Shown here: piece by piece, positions 11,648 through 23,225 of the stretch
How the letters are laid out: every line of letters begins with the position of its first letter
How positions within the stretch are numbered: position 1 is the stretch's first letter
From: Orobanche coerulescens
Taxonomy: Eukaryota; Streptophyta; Magnoliopsida; Lamiales; Orobanchaceae
Direction: 5' to 3'
NCBI GenBank assembly: GCA_033398695.1
Contig: CM065818.1
Location: forward strand, 34,930,001 to 34,994,000
DNA: 64,000 nucleotides
Position numbers and translations under genes: made by a program
The notes under the pieces: generated by a model
Seen by the model: the letters and a program-made list of their open reading frames with translations, nothing else
Databases searched by the model: none
What the model was told of the DNA's origin: nothing

Positions 11648-14600
11648 CTAGATAACAACGTTTTCCCATATGCCTTCATCATGATCATCTCGAATGGCAT
11701 GTATGTCGTCTGCTATATTTTCTTCAACGATAGTGGGCACCCGTGTTGATAAAGGTATAAACTCACAAATGTCAAAACTTGACTCTTTAGTTTCATTAAT
11801 ATCCACACTTCTACCCGGAATGACCACTGACAATATTTCATTGCATGGATCCTTGACATAAAACACCTGTTTAGCTTGATATGCCATGATAAAAGGCTTG
11901 TCAGTGTAAGTTATCTTATGAAGATCTACCAATGTAAAGCCCAGTTCAACGATTACCACACCCGTGTTATTATCAACCCACTTACACTTAAAATAGGCAC
12001 TATAAACTTAACATAATCAAGTTCTCATATATATTCAATAACTCCACAGTAACTTGTCGATGCCATAACTGTATTTTTATCTTTCGAGCTTGAAAAGTGC
12101 ATGGACTCGGCTTGAAGAGTAACTCCGCTATTTTGAACTGAACTTTTGTCATCTTGTGACTTTGTATATAATGAGTACTTATTGATATCATATCCATTCC
12201 AAGTTACGACATCGGACTTCGGCCCGTAAGCTAGCCATTTTAACATTTCAGATGCGCTATCACTTTCGGAGATTTGTATCTTAAACCACCTCAAAAAAGT
12301 CTTATTATGTTCAAACAACAACCATTTCTCGCTCATTCGGGGTTCTTTGTCTTCAAAATTCTTGTGAGCAGACAAGTACGGAAGAACCTCATCAGTGTTA
12401 TTCAAAACGTACAAATGTGCTTGAAGCACCTCATCGCGATTCTTGGTTAATATTTTAACACCCTGTGTACCCTTTCCATTAAGTTTCCCATCATGTCGAG
12501 ACTTCGGAAGCCCTATAGATGGTGTTTGTGACATGTAATCTGTGCAAAACTCGATTGCTTCTTCTGCAATATACCTCTCAACAATATATGCTTCTGGATG
12601 AAATGGGTTTTTACTATACCCTTTAAAAATCTTCATGTATCGCTCAATCGGAAACATCTATCGCAAATAAACGGGGCCACACTCTTCAATCTCTCTAACT
12701 ACATGGACAAGTAAGTGAACCATAATATCAAAAAAAGAAGGAGGAAAATACATCTCCAATTGGCACAAGATAACAACAACCTCATTTTTCCACTCATCTA
12801 AAACCAAAGGATCAATCACTTTGCTACATATAGAATTGAAGAAAAAACACAAGCGAGTTATGGCATTTCTCACTTTTTAGGCAAGACGTCACGTATAGCC
12901 ACAGCTAGAAGTTGTTGCATCAAGACATGACAGTCATGAGACTTTAAGCCGACCAATGTCAGATTTTGCATCGATACAAGACTCTTAATATTCGATGAAT
13001 AACCTTGCGGTACTTTAATGCCTTGTAAACAATTACAAAAGCTGATTTTCTCTCTTTTGGATAAAGTATAACATACCGGGGGAAGATAAGTTCGTTTACC
13101 GACTACTTGTGGATGCAACTGAGGACGTATACCCATTTTCTCTAAGTCTTGACGAGCCTGGACACCATCCTTTGTTTTGTGTTTAATATTGAGAAGTGTG
13201 CTGATCACACTATCGCATACATTATTTTCGAAATGCATAACATCTATGCAATGTCTAACATCTAGATGTCTACAGTAAGGAAGATCAAAAAATATTGACC
13301 TCTTCTTCCAAATATTTGTCGTAGCAGCCTTCTTTTTAGTTTTTCCAAATATAGTATTTATGTTTTTCACACGATCGTACACTTGCTCACCTGTTAAGGG
13401 CATCAACGCAAGTCTATTTTCTGGGAATCCATTTAAAGCTTTTCGCAATCTACGATACGGGCGATGGTGACTGAGAAACCTCCGATGTTGAGTGTAAACT
13501 GTTTTATTTCCATGTTTCAACTGGATGTAGCTTGTGTTTTCTTCACATATAGGACATGCATGATGTCCCTTCACACTATATCCACTCAAGTTTCCATATG
13601 CAGGAAAGTCATTAATCGTACAAAATAAAATTGCACGTAACTTGAAACTTTGCTGGCGGTAACCATCAAACACGTAAATCCCTTCATCCCACATCATTCT
13701 CAAGTCATCAATCAACGGACTTAGATAAACATCTATGTCATTTCCTGGTTGTTTTGGCCCTGAAATCATCGTTGACAACATAACGTACTTCTGTTTCATA
13801 CATAACCAATGAGGTAGATTATATATCACAAGTAAAACAGGCCAAGAGCTATGCTTGGTTCTTAAGTTACCAAACGGATTCATTCCATCTGTGGAAAGTC
13901 CAAGCCTAAGGTTTCTTGCGTCACTCCCGAAATCTGGAAATAAATGATCTATTTTTTTCCTTTGTGCAGCATCAGCTGGATGACGAATTAGCCCATCGCA
14001 TTTTCTCTCATTTGCGTGCCATGTGAAATTCTTTGCATCATCTCTATTAGCAAACAATTACTTGAACCTTGGAACAATCGGAAGATACCATAACGCCTTC
14101 GCGGGAGGTCCTTGTTGTGTGTTCTCTCCATCACTTCACTTTGTATCGTGATACCCCACACCTAGGACACTTATGCAATTCTTCAAACTCTTTTCTGTAC
14201 AGTATGCAATCATTGGGACAAGCGTGTATTTTTTTATACTCCATACCCATCGGACACAAAACCTTCTTCGCCTCATAGGTACGCTTAGGCAATGTATAGC
14301 ATCTCATTCATCAACTGGAGCAATTTGGTGAAACTTTTGTCACTCCACCCATTTATTGCCTTCAAATTAACCAGCTTCAACACGGCAGATAGTCGTGTGA
14401 AATTTTCACACCCCAGATACAATGGAGTCTCTGAATCACTTTTCAACACATCATAAACATGAGATCTTTGAAATGATTCTTGTCCGACATCACGAATCAT
14501 TTCTTCAAATTGATCACCATCTATATCTACATGAGCGTTTCTAGTTGGAACATCTACTATTTCGCCATGCCATATCCACACCGTATAGTTGGTGTTTTTC

Positions 14601-14788
14601 CCCTCACAAACAAGATGTTCACGAATTGTGTCAGCCTCATGTCGTCTCCCATTCATACAATTCACACAAGGGCAAAAGTATCGTTCATCGGGTTCCGAGC
14701 GATGTTGTCGAGCAAATTTAAGAAATTGCTCAATTCCAATGTCATACTCCGCACTCGCACGACTTACATTCATCCAACTTCGATCCAT
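11648..14788 (-). pseudogene. TNP2-type CACTA transposase (Transpos_assoc, Transposase_21, DUF4218, DUF4216 order)
   Basis: Starts at ATG 14788 with MDRSWMNVSRAS and a transposase-associated domain bearing CPCVNC. A zinc-binding HACPNDC..CPRCG segment (about 14130-14230) comes next. The catalytic Transposase_21 block (12870-14057) has GHHACPICEE and HCIDVMHFENNV. DUF4218-like (CQLEMYFPPSFFDIMVHLL) and DUF4216-like (AYQAKQVFYVKDP) regions end at 11648. The protein would cut and move the element in the nucleus. It is broken: frameshifts near 14290, 14119, 12875 and 11990, an in-frame stop just before the 14057 block, and Trp-to-stop changes at 12658-12660 (YLR-stop-MFPIERYM) and 12025-12027. 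Confidence 0.9.
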
Positions 14789-15465
14789 TTCTTCTTTTTT
14801 GTTACACGTACTATGAAATTCAACTTGCTATTGTTTTGTATAAGGGAAAAAATTTCATTTCTATATGATTACTAACTTTTTGAAAATTATTTTGACAGAG
14901 AATGACAAAGGTATGGTTGTCCTATAACTGTTGTTTAAAATAGAAACATGAACGACGGTTGTCAAAATAGAATTAACTGTATACTACGTCAACTTATGGC
15001 TTTGTCAAGATTGCAAACTCTATCTGCACGAAATGTTGGGAGAAGATCCTTAAGACGAAAGTTAACATCTATCCCAAAGGAAGAAGATCCTTAAGAAGTT
15101 AACCAAATCTATCACAAAATAATTCGTGTTTCACAAAATAGTGTTGTCAAAAGCAACACACATAATTAAACACACACACACACTCAACTAAATTGATTAA
15201 ATTATACGACAAACAAGATGAAAATAACACGTAAAACTACATTACACACTCACATACACATAGTGCACACGCGCATACATATTTTGTCCGTTAGCGTGCA
15301 TTTGAATACTACGTTTGTGATTATTGTGGTTTTATTGAGGTTTTAACATTGTTCTCCAAAACAATCCAGGTATAATTAAAAGTCCATACACCTGTTCTAA
15401 AAAAGTAAAGGTATTTACACACAAACACACTGCCACACACACAATACACACACACATATTGTACA
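14789..15465. other. CACTA 5' flank with a sixth copy of the intron module
   Basis: No ORF. At about 15030-15140 lies a diverged copy of the module amplified in the big intron (GGGAGAAGATCCTTAAGACG, then ATCTATCACAAAATAATTCG). Short CA runs occur at 15171-15182 and 15419-15455. ACTGTTGTT and GACGGTTGT near 14928-14962 resemble the left-end subterminal repeat. The stretch ends at a Tat-type LTR whose candidate 5-bp target site is GTACA (15461-15465). Confidence 0.6.
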
Positions 15466-16430
15466 TGTTGTGCGGTGATTAATACGCCTCGATAGGCGAT
15501 CGACATCACGATCAGAAAAGCCAACCATGGAAGACATACTCTGGGCAAACGCCCAGCGATCGGCACAATACGGCGACCGTATTTTGGGACCCAGCGATCG
15601 TCTTTTGATATCTGACGATCGTCTTTAATGAGCGAACCAGAGGCGATCGTCTCGTGCCACGTATGGATCCAGCATCCGTCAAAGTCGTCGAAGACCGAAT
15701 CTTGGACGGGGGCCCGCGTGCGGATCTTCAAAGGGCGCCGACAGATAGGACCTTTGACCCCAGCCTGTCACCTACCACACCTACCGACAAGGCCGCCGAA
15801 AGGTACGAAGTGGGTCCTCCCCGGACAGCTACCCAGGACGCGTGCTGGCTTCCCATTGGCTCGCACAGCTGGCCACCAGCAGCGGCCCCAGACTTTAAGG
15901 GAACAACCCCACGTGACGGGACGATCAGCCATCTTATTATAATATAGAAAACGGCGGTCGCCCGCGATCGCCTGAGGGGTCCCAACTACCTTTTCCCCTA
16001 TAAATAGAGAACTCACTGCAGTGGCCAAAGAGACGCGATTTTACTGTGAATTCAGTGCAAAATACACACAAAAAGAGAATCAAAGGCTCTTCTGGCAACC
16101 ACTTATACATTCATAGTGATATTCATACACATTTATCATACATCCCAAGCAAGAATTCACAGATTTACATATCTGGTTCTTCCGGCAATCTACGCGCTCT
16201 ACAGCCTAGATAACTAGAAGCTTTTACACTCATTGTAATAGATTCTAACATTAATATTTGTACTCGACAGTATATTTATTAATAACATCTCGCGAGAGCA
16301 TTCAAGCCCGGGATTAACAACCCCGGCAAATCTTGTATTATCTATTTTCTCACGGAAGTGTTCTCGCATTTTGTTTGTTACTCGATCATTCCAGCATTAC
16401 TATCTTCGGATAATATTTTGGGTAACAACA
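15466..16430 (+). repeat. 5' LTR of a Tat-lineage gypsy element
   Basis: Starts TGTTGTGCGG and ends GGTAACAACA, giving a TGTTG/CAACA terminal inverted repeat; length 965 bp. U3 holds six CGATCG palindromes, usually within GCGATCG (about 15498, 15556, 15593, 15616, 15643, 15965). A TATA box (CTATAAATAGAG) lies near 16000. No 3' LTR of this element is in the window. Confidence 0.85.
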
Positions 16431-16432
16431 AT

Positions 16433-16450
16433 TGGCGCTAGAGGAAGGGG
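16433..16450 (+). other. Candidate primer-binding site of the Tat element
   Basis: TGGCGCTAGAGGAAGGGG begins 2 bp after the LTR end, the usual place for a primer-binding site. The TGGCGC start is common in Tat/Athila elements. The matching tRNA was not determined. Confidence 0.7.
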
Positions 16451-16558
16451 ATCTAAACCTTCATTTTTGTTCCTACCGTCTCGAAGAACACTCACTATTC
16501 TCCGGACATACACTTGAAGAAACACTCACTGTTCTTCAATAGAAAAGCCTTCATAAAA

Positions 16559-19500
16559 ATGACATCTGCCGGAAATCTCATTCCAGCCCGGACTGAATCC
16601 CAGCCCACGGCGGAAGGCGACCGTGGCGACTCTAGGCTCTCACTCCCGCCCCCGAGGGACGGTTTTAGCCTCTCACTCGATCAGTTCCAGACCACGGAAC
16701 AGATTGAGGAGGCTATATCCATCCTCAGGGAGCGACAGAAGGCCAATGGCTCGCCCACCATCACTCCGTCAACCATCCGCCGGGCAAGCAAACGGAAGCT
16801 CAAGGGGATCTATGTTGAGAAATCGACAGAAAGCCCCGAGCCACAGGAGAAGGCTCTCGTAAGGTGGGACGATTCCGTCTTCAGCCGCCTGGGGAGCGAT
16901 CCCTCATGGCGACCCGGGCACTCAGTCCCCAGCCGGGAGACATCGGAATCCGAATCCTTTACCAGGAGTTCGGCATATCCGACTCCCAGGAGACAGGTCG
17001 GTCAGCGAGCCCCTGCTCGCCCAAGGAAGGAACCCAGTGGCAGGGAGCTCGTCATTCACCGCGGGGCTAGGGGATCAGTACACGATCGCCTTGGTTCGCG
17101 CTCTGAGAGCCAATCGGCGAGCAGTCAGGCGACGGCGATGGCCGCCATGCAACGCCAGCTCGACGAGATGAAGGCGCTCCTGGAAAATGGGGCAGGCGCC
17201 AGGAGATCGATCATTGGACCAAGCGAACCACTCACGACTCAGATCGAGCTCGCCCCAGTCCAACCAACGATCAATCCCCCACAAACACCACTATATGAGG
17301 GGAGATCGGATCCGGAAACCCACTTGAGCAAATTCCGGATCTACATGACCGGATGTGGAGCATCAGATGCGACCAAGTGTCGAATGTTCCCATTAACACT
17401 GGGCGACCTCGCCCACAGGTGGTACGTCTCACTACCACCTCGCTCAATCAACTGCTTTGAGAAGCTGGCGAAAGACTTCACGTCGTACTTCGCCGCCAAA
17501 GTCGCTCGCCCTGAAGGCCCCCACCACATGATGAAAATCAAGCAGGGGAAGGACGAGTCAGACAAAGATTACATCGATCGGGTGGACGAGATAGTCCTCA
17601 CCGGCGATCCCATCAGCGACGAGCTCGCTCTCCACTCAGTCATGAGTGGATTCCACGGACGCTCGCCCATGTTCAGGCACATCACAAAGGATATCCCCCC
17701 GACCTACTCGGTCTTCCGCGTCAGAGTCGCCGACTTCTTGGCCAGGCAGAGGATGCTCTCCCTCCGCTTAGACGAGGGACCGTCCGAAGAAGGAAAGGCG
17801 CCATCCCATGTCCAGAAGAAGGCGGTCGCCAAGCCCAGAAAGGCGGTCACCAAGCCGCCTGGCGAGTTCAAAGCCTTCGAGGATGTAGAGGTCCACCTTC
17901 TCCACAACCTCAACTTATCTCCGACCCACATCTTCAACGCAATAAAGGATCGCGAGTGGCTTTCCAAACCAAAGCCGATAAGGGACCACAGACATCTAGA
18001 CCGTAGCAAATTCTGTGCCTACCACAAGAGTCCCGGCCACAACACCAGTCAATGCCGCGGCCTCCTCAGACAACTCTGGCGACTGTTTGAGGAAGGCAAA
18101 CTGGACAACTTGGTCACCAAGCCAGAGCCTAGGACGGAAAGGACCGGAGGGCGCGAGCGCCGACAACACGAGAGAACTCCTCCCAATCCGGTCGCCAGAA
18201 TCGAGCATGAGCCGGAGTACTCTGATGAGTCGGTCCCTCCGATCAACCCTGGCGGTCGGATCAACATGCTTCAAGCAGGAGGTGGAAACCTCGGGGGCCT
18301 TTCCCCGGTTTCCACCATGTCAAACAGGAAGCGAAAGGCCGAGCTGAGGGCGTTCGCCGGGGTCCATGTCGTGGTACCTCCGGAGCCGACCATCTCTAAA
18401 GACGCACTCATCACCTTCTCCAACAAAGACAGGGAGGGAGTGCAATGCCCCAAAGAGGATGCACTGGTGATCTCCGCCTGTATCCTTGGGAAGACGGTCG
18501 ATCGCGTGCTGGTCGACAATGGGAGTTTCTGCAACATCATATTCAAATCTGCCCTAGACCAACTCGGCAACTTAATCAAATTCATCAAGCCGTTCGACAC
18601 CGTGCTCCAAGGGTTCGGCGACAACACAGTCCGAGCCTACGGGAGGATCAAGCTCTCCGTCGAGCTAATATGCTTTTATGATCCCAAGGTTAGGATTACT
18701 AGGAACCTAAGTTTTGTAATTATAGATAGGCCCAACATCTATAATGGGTTCCTAGTTCGCCCCTTTTTAGAAACCTTTGAGGCGGTTGCCTCATCTTTAT
18801 TTTACTGTATCAAATTCCCCACTGCCGATGGGACGGTCTGTACTGTAAAAGGAGATCAGCTAATGGCAAAAAGATGTTTGAGTTACTCCTATGTCGTTAC
18901 TGCTTTCAATACTTCCCATAATATGTGTAACATTGAAGCGATTGATGATCAACCCATGGAGATCGACGAGCCGAGCGCATCATACCAACCCGACTCAGGG
19001 GACGACATCTCGGTTCGGTTAACGGACGACATCGAGCCAAGGATCGGTTTCGAGCTAAGTCTCGACATCGATCCAAGAATCGAGTCCGGAAATCGGTCCA
19101 AACGAGAGGCGACCATCCCCGTCGAAGAGTTGGAGAGTATAACGATAGATCCGGCTCATCCAGAACGGGAAGTACAGATCGGCGCAAGCATCGACCACGA
19201 ACTAAAAGGGGATCTGATCAATTTGCTACGTAAGAACATCAGAGTCTTTGCCTGGTCGCATCAAGATATGGTCGGCATAAGTCCTGAGCACGCTTGCCAC
19301 TATCTAAAGATCGACCCAGCGATGAAGTCTGTTCACCAAAAACGTAGGAAATTCGGTCCCGAAAAATACGCGGCGCTCGACGTAGAAGTCTAAAAATTAC
19401 TCAACAACAAATTAATCGGGGTAGCTACAGACGAACCACAATGGGTCGCCAACGCGGTACTCGTCAAGAAGCCGACTGGTTCCTGGAGGTTATGCATCGA

Positions 19501-20240
19501 CTTCACCGACCTCAACGCGGCATGCCCAAAAGATCACTTTCTGATGCCTCATATTGATCACTTGGTCGATAGCACAACAGGTTTCGAAATGATGTCGTTT
19601 ATGGATGCCTTCGCCGGATATCTTCAAATCCCAATGGCGGAGAAAGACATAAAACACACATCTTTCCACACGGAAAAAGACATATACTTTTGGGTCCGAA
19701 TGCCGTTCGGCTTGAAAAACGCAGGGGCAACCTACCAGCGACTAGTCAACAGAATGTTCGCCAATCAGATCGGCAAGACCATGGAGGTCTACATTGACGA
19801 CAATGTGGTAAAAAGCCTCAAGAAGGAAGATCACCTCAATGATCTCGCCGAGACGTTCGCCATCCTCGAAAGATTCAACATGAAGCTAAACCCCAAGAAA
19901 TGCAACTTCGGGGTGGGCTCCGGGAAATTCCTGGGGCACATTGTGAGCCAAAGGGGGATCGAGGCGAACCCCACCAAGATACAGGCGATCCTTGACATGC
20001 AGGAGCCGCGAAATATCAAGCAGGTACAACGCCTTACAGGTTGTCTAGCCGCCCTCAACCGTTTCATATCTCGACTCGGCGATAAAAGCAAACCTTTCTT
20101 CGCGACCATCAAGAACAAGAAGTTCGCATGGACGAAGGAAAGTCATATAGCGTTCGCCAAAATAAAGGAATATCTATCTAACCCCCAGATCCTGGCAAAG
20201 CCGATCCCCGGTGAGAACTTCATGGATTTGTTGTTAAACA
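16559..20240 (+). pseudogene. Tat-lineage gag-pol: gag, protease and reverse transcriptase, truncated
   Basis: The ATG at 16559 (MTSAGNLIPARTES) opens one long frame to a TAA at 19391-19393; the same frame resumes directly with KLLNNKLIGVATDEPQW and runs to about 20240. Domains in order are gag (YEGRSDPETHLSKFRIYMTG to ARQRM), a CAYHKSPGHNTSQC zinc-finger-like segment, an aspartic protease site VDNGSF, then RT with DFTDLNAACPKDHF and YIDD followed by N. An RNase H start (FAWTKESHIAFAKIKEYL) breaks off where LTR sequence begins near 20240. RNase H, integrase and the 3' LTR are missing. A single in-frame stop plus truncation make it non-functional. Confidence 0.88.
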
Positions 20241-20244
20241 ACAT

Positions 20245-21208
20245 GGCTTCGTCACCCATGAATCGCCAGCCACGGACGGAGAAGGAAGGAAATGAAAAAC
20301 GAGATGAAACTGACTGCTCTGTCACATTTATACTAGGCCGGACTAGCGCGCGCTAAGCTGCCGAGCTAGCGTGCGCTATCGGCCCAGGCCGCAATCCAGT
20401 GACCTACTGGACTAGACTGCTCGGCCAGGTAGCGTGCGCAGCCTTCCGGCCGTAGCGCGCGCTATCTGCCGGCCGTAGCGTACGCAGCGTCCGACAGTAG
20501 CATGCGCTACCTGCCGATCCTGACCGATTCCAGAACCCCCAGGACTCCACTGTCCAGACCCGATAGCGTGCGTTAGGCCAGCCGATAGCGTGCGCTACAC
20601 CTGCCGGTTAGCGCGCGCAGCCTTCCGGCCGTAGCGTGCGCTACGCCGGTTCTCCGCACTGTCGGCGGTGCCTGCAATCGTACGGCCCGATCCATAGCCG
20701 TCCGGCGATGCGACCACGAGGGCTCGGCGACTCGATTTCCAAAGCGACGGGCGAACACGACGAAAAGTTCGCGGACAACATCAACGACCCGAAATGAAAA
20801 CATAATACCATAATTAATCATATGCGACCAAGAAACGGGTCGAGACAACAATTACAGATACGGATACCCGTAACTTTCAAGAAATTACAAAATGGCCCAA
20901 AACGCTCGAAAATCACGATACGTGATCGAATAATCAAACCGAAGTTCACAACACGTCTAACAAAGTTAAACGGACTTACGGGAAACTCGAAACAGCATTT
21001 TCGAACGAGATTCGCAAGAATCGAACTCAAGTGCGGAAAAGTCGCTAAAAAGCACGGTACTCAACAAAACGACACCGAAACGAACTCGGATGTCAAAAAG
21101 TGTAGAATTAATCTTTCTCAGAATGACGAAACGGTCATGAACGAGTCGTCAAAACGGATTTCCTCTAAAAAAAGAAATTTCCAGAAATCGAAAATTGCGG
21201 ATATTACA
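20245..21208 (-). repeat. Truncated chromovirus-type LTR (U3 and part of R)
   Basis: On the minus strand it begins TGTAATATCCGC at 21208. U3 carries about ten TAGCGYRCGCTA palindromes (20336-20660), followed by a TATAAAT box (about 20328-20334) and a leader-like AGCAGTCAGTTTCATCTCG resembling the same region of element D (near 27710). It stops where Tat pol ends near 20240, so U5 is missing. The proximal ~220 bp (20980-21208) resemble the LTR of element C. Confidence 0.75.
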
Positions 21209-21668
21209 AAGTCACCCTAGTTACGACCGTAACTCCTGAATGTTACGGCCGTAACTCTTGATAGATTGTTATGATTTGTCTAAATTTTTATACTTTTTGT
21301 GTATTATTGAGGGGATGGCTGACATTGATCCGATCTATTATAATAATGCTGGAGTTTTGGAGCTATTAGATGACTTTAGGTGTATAAATAGACCCCTTAG
21401 ATCCTTCATCATTGATCATTCATCTTATAATTTTCCATTTTTTGTAAACTTTTCTTTTTGTGTGAAGAACACACTTGTGTTCTTGAGTGATCTTTGTAAG
21501 TGTGGTATAGCATATGTTGTTCAGAGAGTTTATTGCTTCTATCTCCTTTATCTACTAAGGGAGTTAGGATCAATTCTTTCTCTTGATTCAACTAATAATG
21601 ACCACAAAAGCTTGTAATATGTATAATAAACCCTTCATGGGCTAAGTAACCTTTAGTTGGGATTAAAA
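21209..21668 (+). repeat. Inverted fragment of the element-L LTR
   Basis: Nearly the exact reverse complement of about 53848-54270 inside the L LTR, including GAGTTACG/ATTACGG-type palindromes at 21218-21262 and a TGTATAAATAG box near 21380. It is cut on the left by the truncated LTR ending at 21208. On the right it joins L internal sequence of opposite polarity. Confidence 0.85.
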
Positions 21669-21689
21669 AAAAAATCAAGATATAAAAAA

Positions 21690-23146
21690 AATGCCATTAA
21701 TACACAACAACCAGCTTATACAGTAGATATAAATGAATCAAGATTCAAAATAAATCTACAAATGATTTTGAAGTTAAAACACGGTTTTAGTATTGTAATT
21801 CCAAAATGTAAGGTTTCCCCCCAAAAGGTTGATTATTTCTTTCCCACTCGTGATACACACGACTCCCTTTAATGATTGCTCTCGATCACTCGTTTATTTT
21901 TCGACTCAATATGAAGAAGAATTTCATTGGCGTCATCAAATATTGTGATTATTCACGAAATTTATTGTATTGAAATTCAGCCGCTAATTAATTCAAATCT
22001 GCTCATAAACTACATCCCTTTTAGTGATAGCTTTCACACCGTTATTTTCTAACGTGTAGCTCTTTTCACTAACACAATTTCTATCTCATTTTTTTTAAAA
22101 AGGTGATAGCTTTCACACCGTTATTTGCTAATGTGTAGCTCTTTTCACCAATTTTTCTGAGACGGCAGCTACGCACCAACAATGGTTAGTCCTTTATTTT
22201 TCGCAAAACTTAAGACCTCCAAAATTAGGCAGCTGTTGCTGCTCAACACTTCTCCTTTTCGTCATTTTTTTTAAGGTGATAGCTTTCACACCGTTATTTG
22301 CTAACGTGTAGCTCTTTTCACCAATGACTTCTTTGTTTTTTAGGGAATAGAATTTTTGCAGAAAATCATTTCTTAGTTTAAGCATGAAAAATCAAAAACT
22401 CCACAAATTAAGTAAATTTCAGTTCTATTTTTCATCAACCGATTGATTCTTCTTTTCTCAAGGTAACGAATGACTTGATTTTATATGATAATTACAAGGC
22501 TTGGAAAGAGATTAAGGCTCAAAAAATTTTGGAATATACAATTTTTTTACCGGTTAAAACGATTTTAGAAGCTTGTATATAGCTAATTTATTGGTGTTAT
22601 GGCCAGATCTAGAAATCTCATAAATCAAAATACTATATATATATATATATAATAAAAATAATAAGACAAATAACCAAATCAATCAAAACATACCAAAATT
22701 ACAACACACCAAAATAATAAAACAAGCCACCCCCAAACTTGAAAATAAAATTGTCCTCAGATTTTAAAAATAAAATAAAATAAAAAGTAATGCAGAAAAA
22801 GCAGAATACTCCCTGTTAAGAAAGTTGATGTTTTGAGCTAATGCCTTTTAGAATCTACAAGAGAATAAATATACGAGGCACACAACAAAAGAAAATAAAA
22901 TATAATCGGAAGTATAACACAATTTTTAAGATGCGCATCAAGAATGTCCGAAGAGTCGCCTTACGCTGCCATCAAAGCTTTTATAAGAAAAACTCACAAT
23001 AAAAATTACAGCAATAAAATAACAATACATAAATCGCGAATAGATGCGCGTCAAGAGATCAAGAAGAAACTCCTTAAGCTGCCACCATTTAGCACGATTA
23101 TTACACACGACAGAAAGTAAAAATACAAGAGGTCCGATATGGGTTA
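21690..23146 (-). other. L internal 3' noncoding region, copy 1
   Basis: Direct repeat of 54818-56267 with high identity. It contains three copies of a ~50-bp module GGTGATAGCTTTCAC..GTGTAGCTCTTTTCACC (near 22025, 22102, 22275), a short (TA)n run (22634-22651) and a CACCCCCAAACTTG block near 22730. On the minus strand that block reads as the CAAGTTTGGGGGTG polypurine-like signal typical of Athila 3' internal regions. The only ORFs are short or begin with non-ATG codons; no gene is supported. Confidence 0.75.
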
Positions 23147-23225
23147 TCAAAGGGAGAGGAATGAATCCACTTTTCGTTTTCTCACAGTAAAATCTTTCAT
23201 CCAGACAATTTTAGCTAGAGCTGGA
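23147..23225 (-). pseudogene. LOG copy 1, C-terminal fragment (cut off by element C)
   Basis: Encodes PALAKIVWMKDFTVRKRKVD then SFLSL and a TGA at 23147-23149, matching the C-terminus of LOG copy 2 (56268). It is separated from the rest of the gene (51432-52013) by element C. The flanking CTGGA (23221-23225) is repeated at 51432-51436, the target-site duplication of that insertion. Confidence 0.93.

Larger units (their letters stand above)
2239..15465 (-). mobile_element. CACTA (En/Spm) DNA transposon, right terminus not seen
   Basis: The left end begins CACTACTACAAAACAGGC at 2239, the CACTA-class terminal inverted repeat, followed by subterminal repeats. Inside, both on the minus strand, are a TNP2-type transposase gene (11648-14788) and a second gene with DUF8039-like and Ulp1/C48-like regions (2798-11122). 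This is the standard two-gene layout of plant CACTA elements. The matching right terminus (TTTGTAGTAGTG) was not found; element sequence appears to run to 15465, where a Tat-type LTR begins. Both genes carry nonsense mutations or frameshifts, so this copy is non-autonomous. Its size is dominated by (CA)n arrays in introns. Confidence 0.88.

Noticed and set aside
14900..15465. Right terminus of the CACTA element
   Set aside because: No TTTGTAGTAGTG-like end was found here; only weak subterminal-like words, so the end is not called.
21258..21617. 119-aa ORF, also at 53868-54227
   Set aside because: Lies inside the L LTR, in an inverted fragment and in the parent LTR; the reading frame is a by-product of AT-rich LTR sequence.
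22938..23150. 70-aa ORF after the LOG stop, repeated at 56059-56271
   Set aside because: Conserved only because the segment is duplicated; it begins with TTG and overlaps the LOG stop codon.
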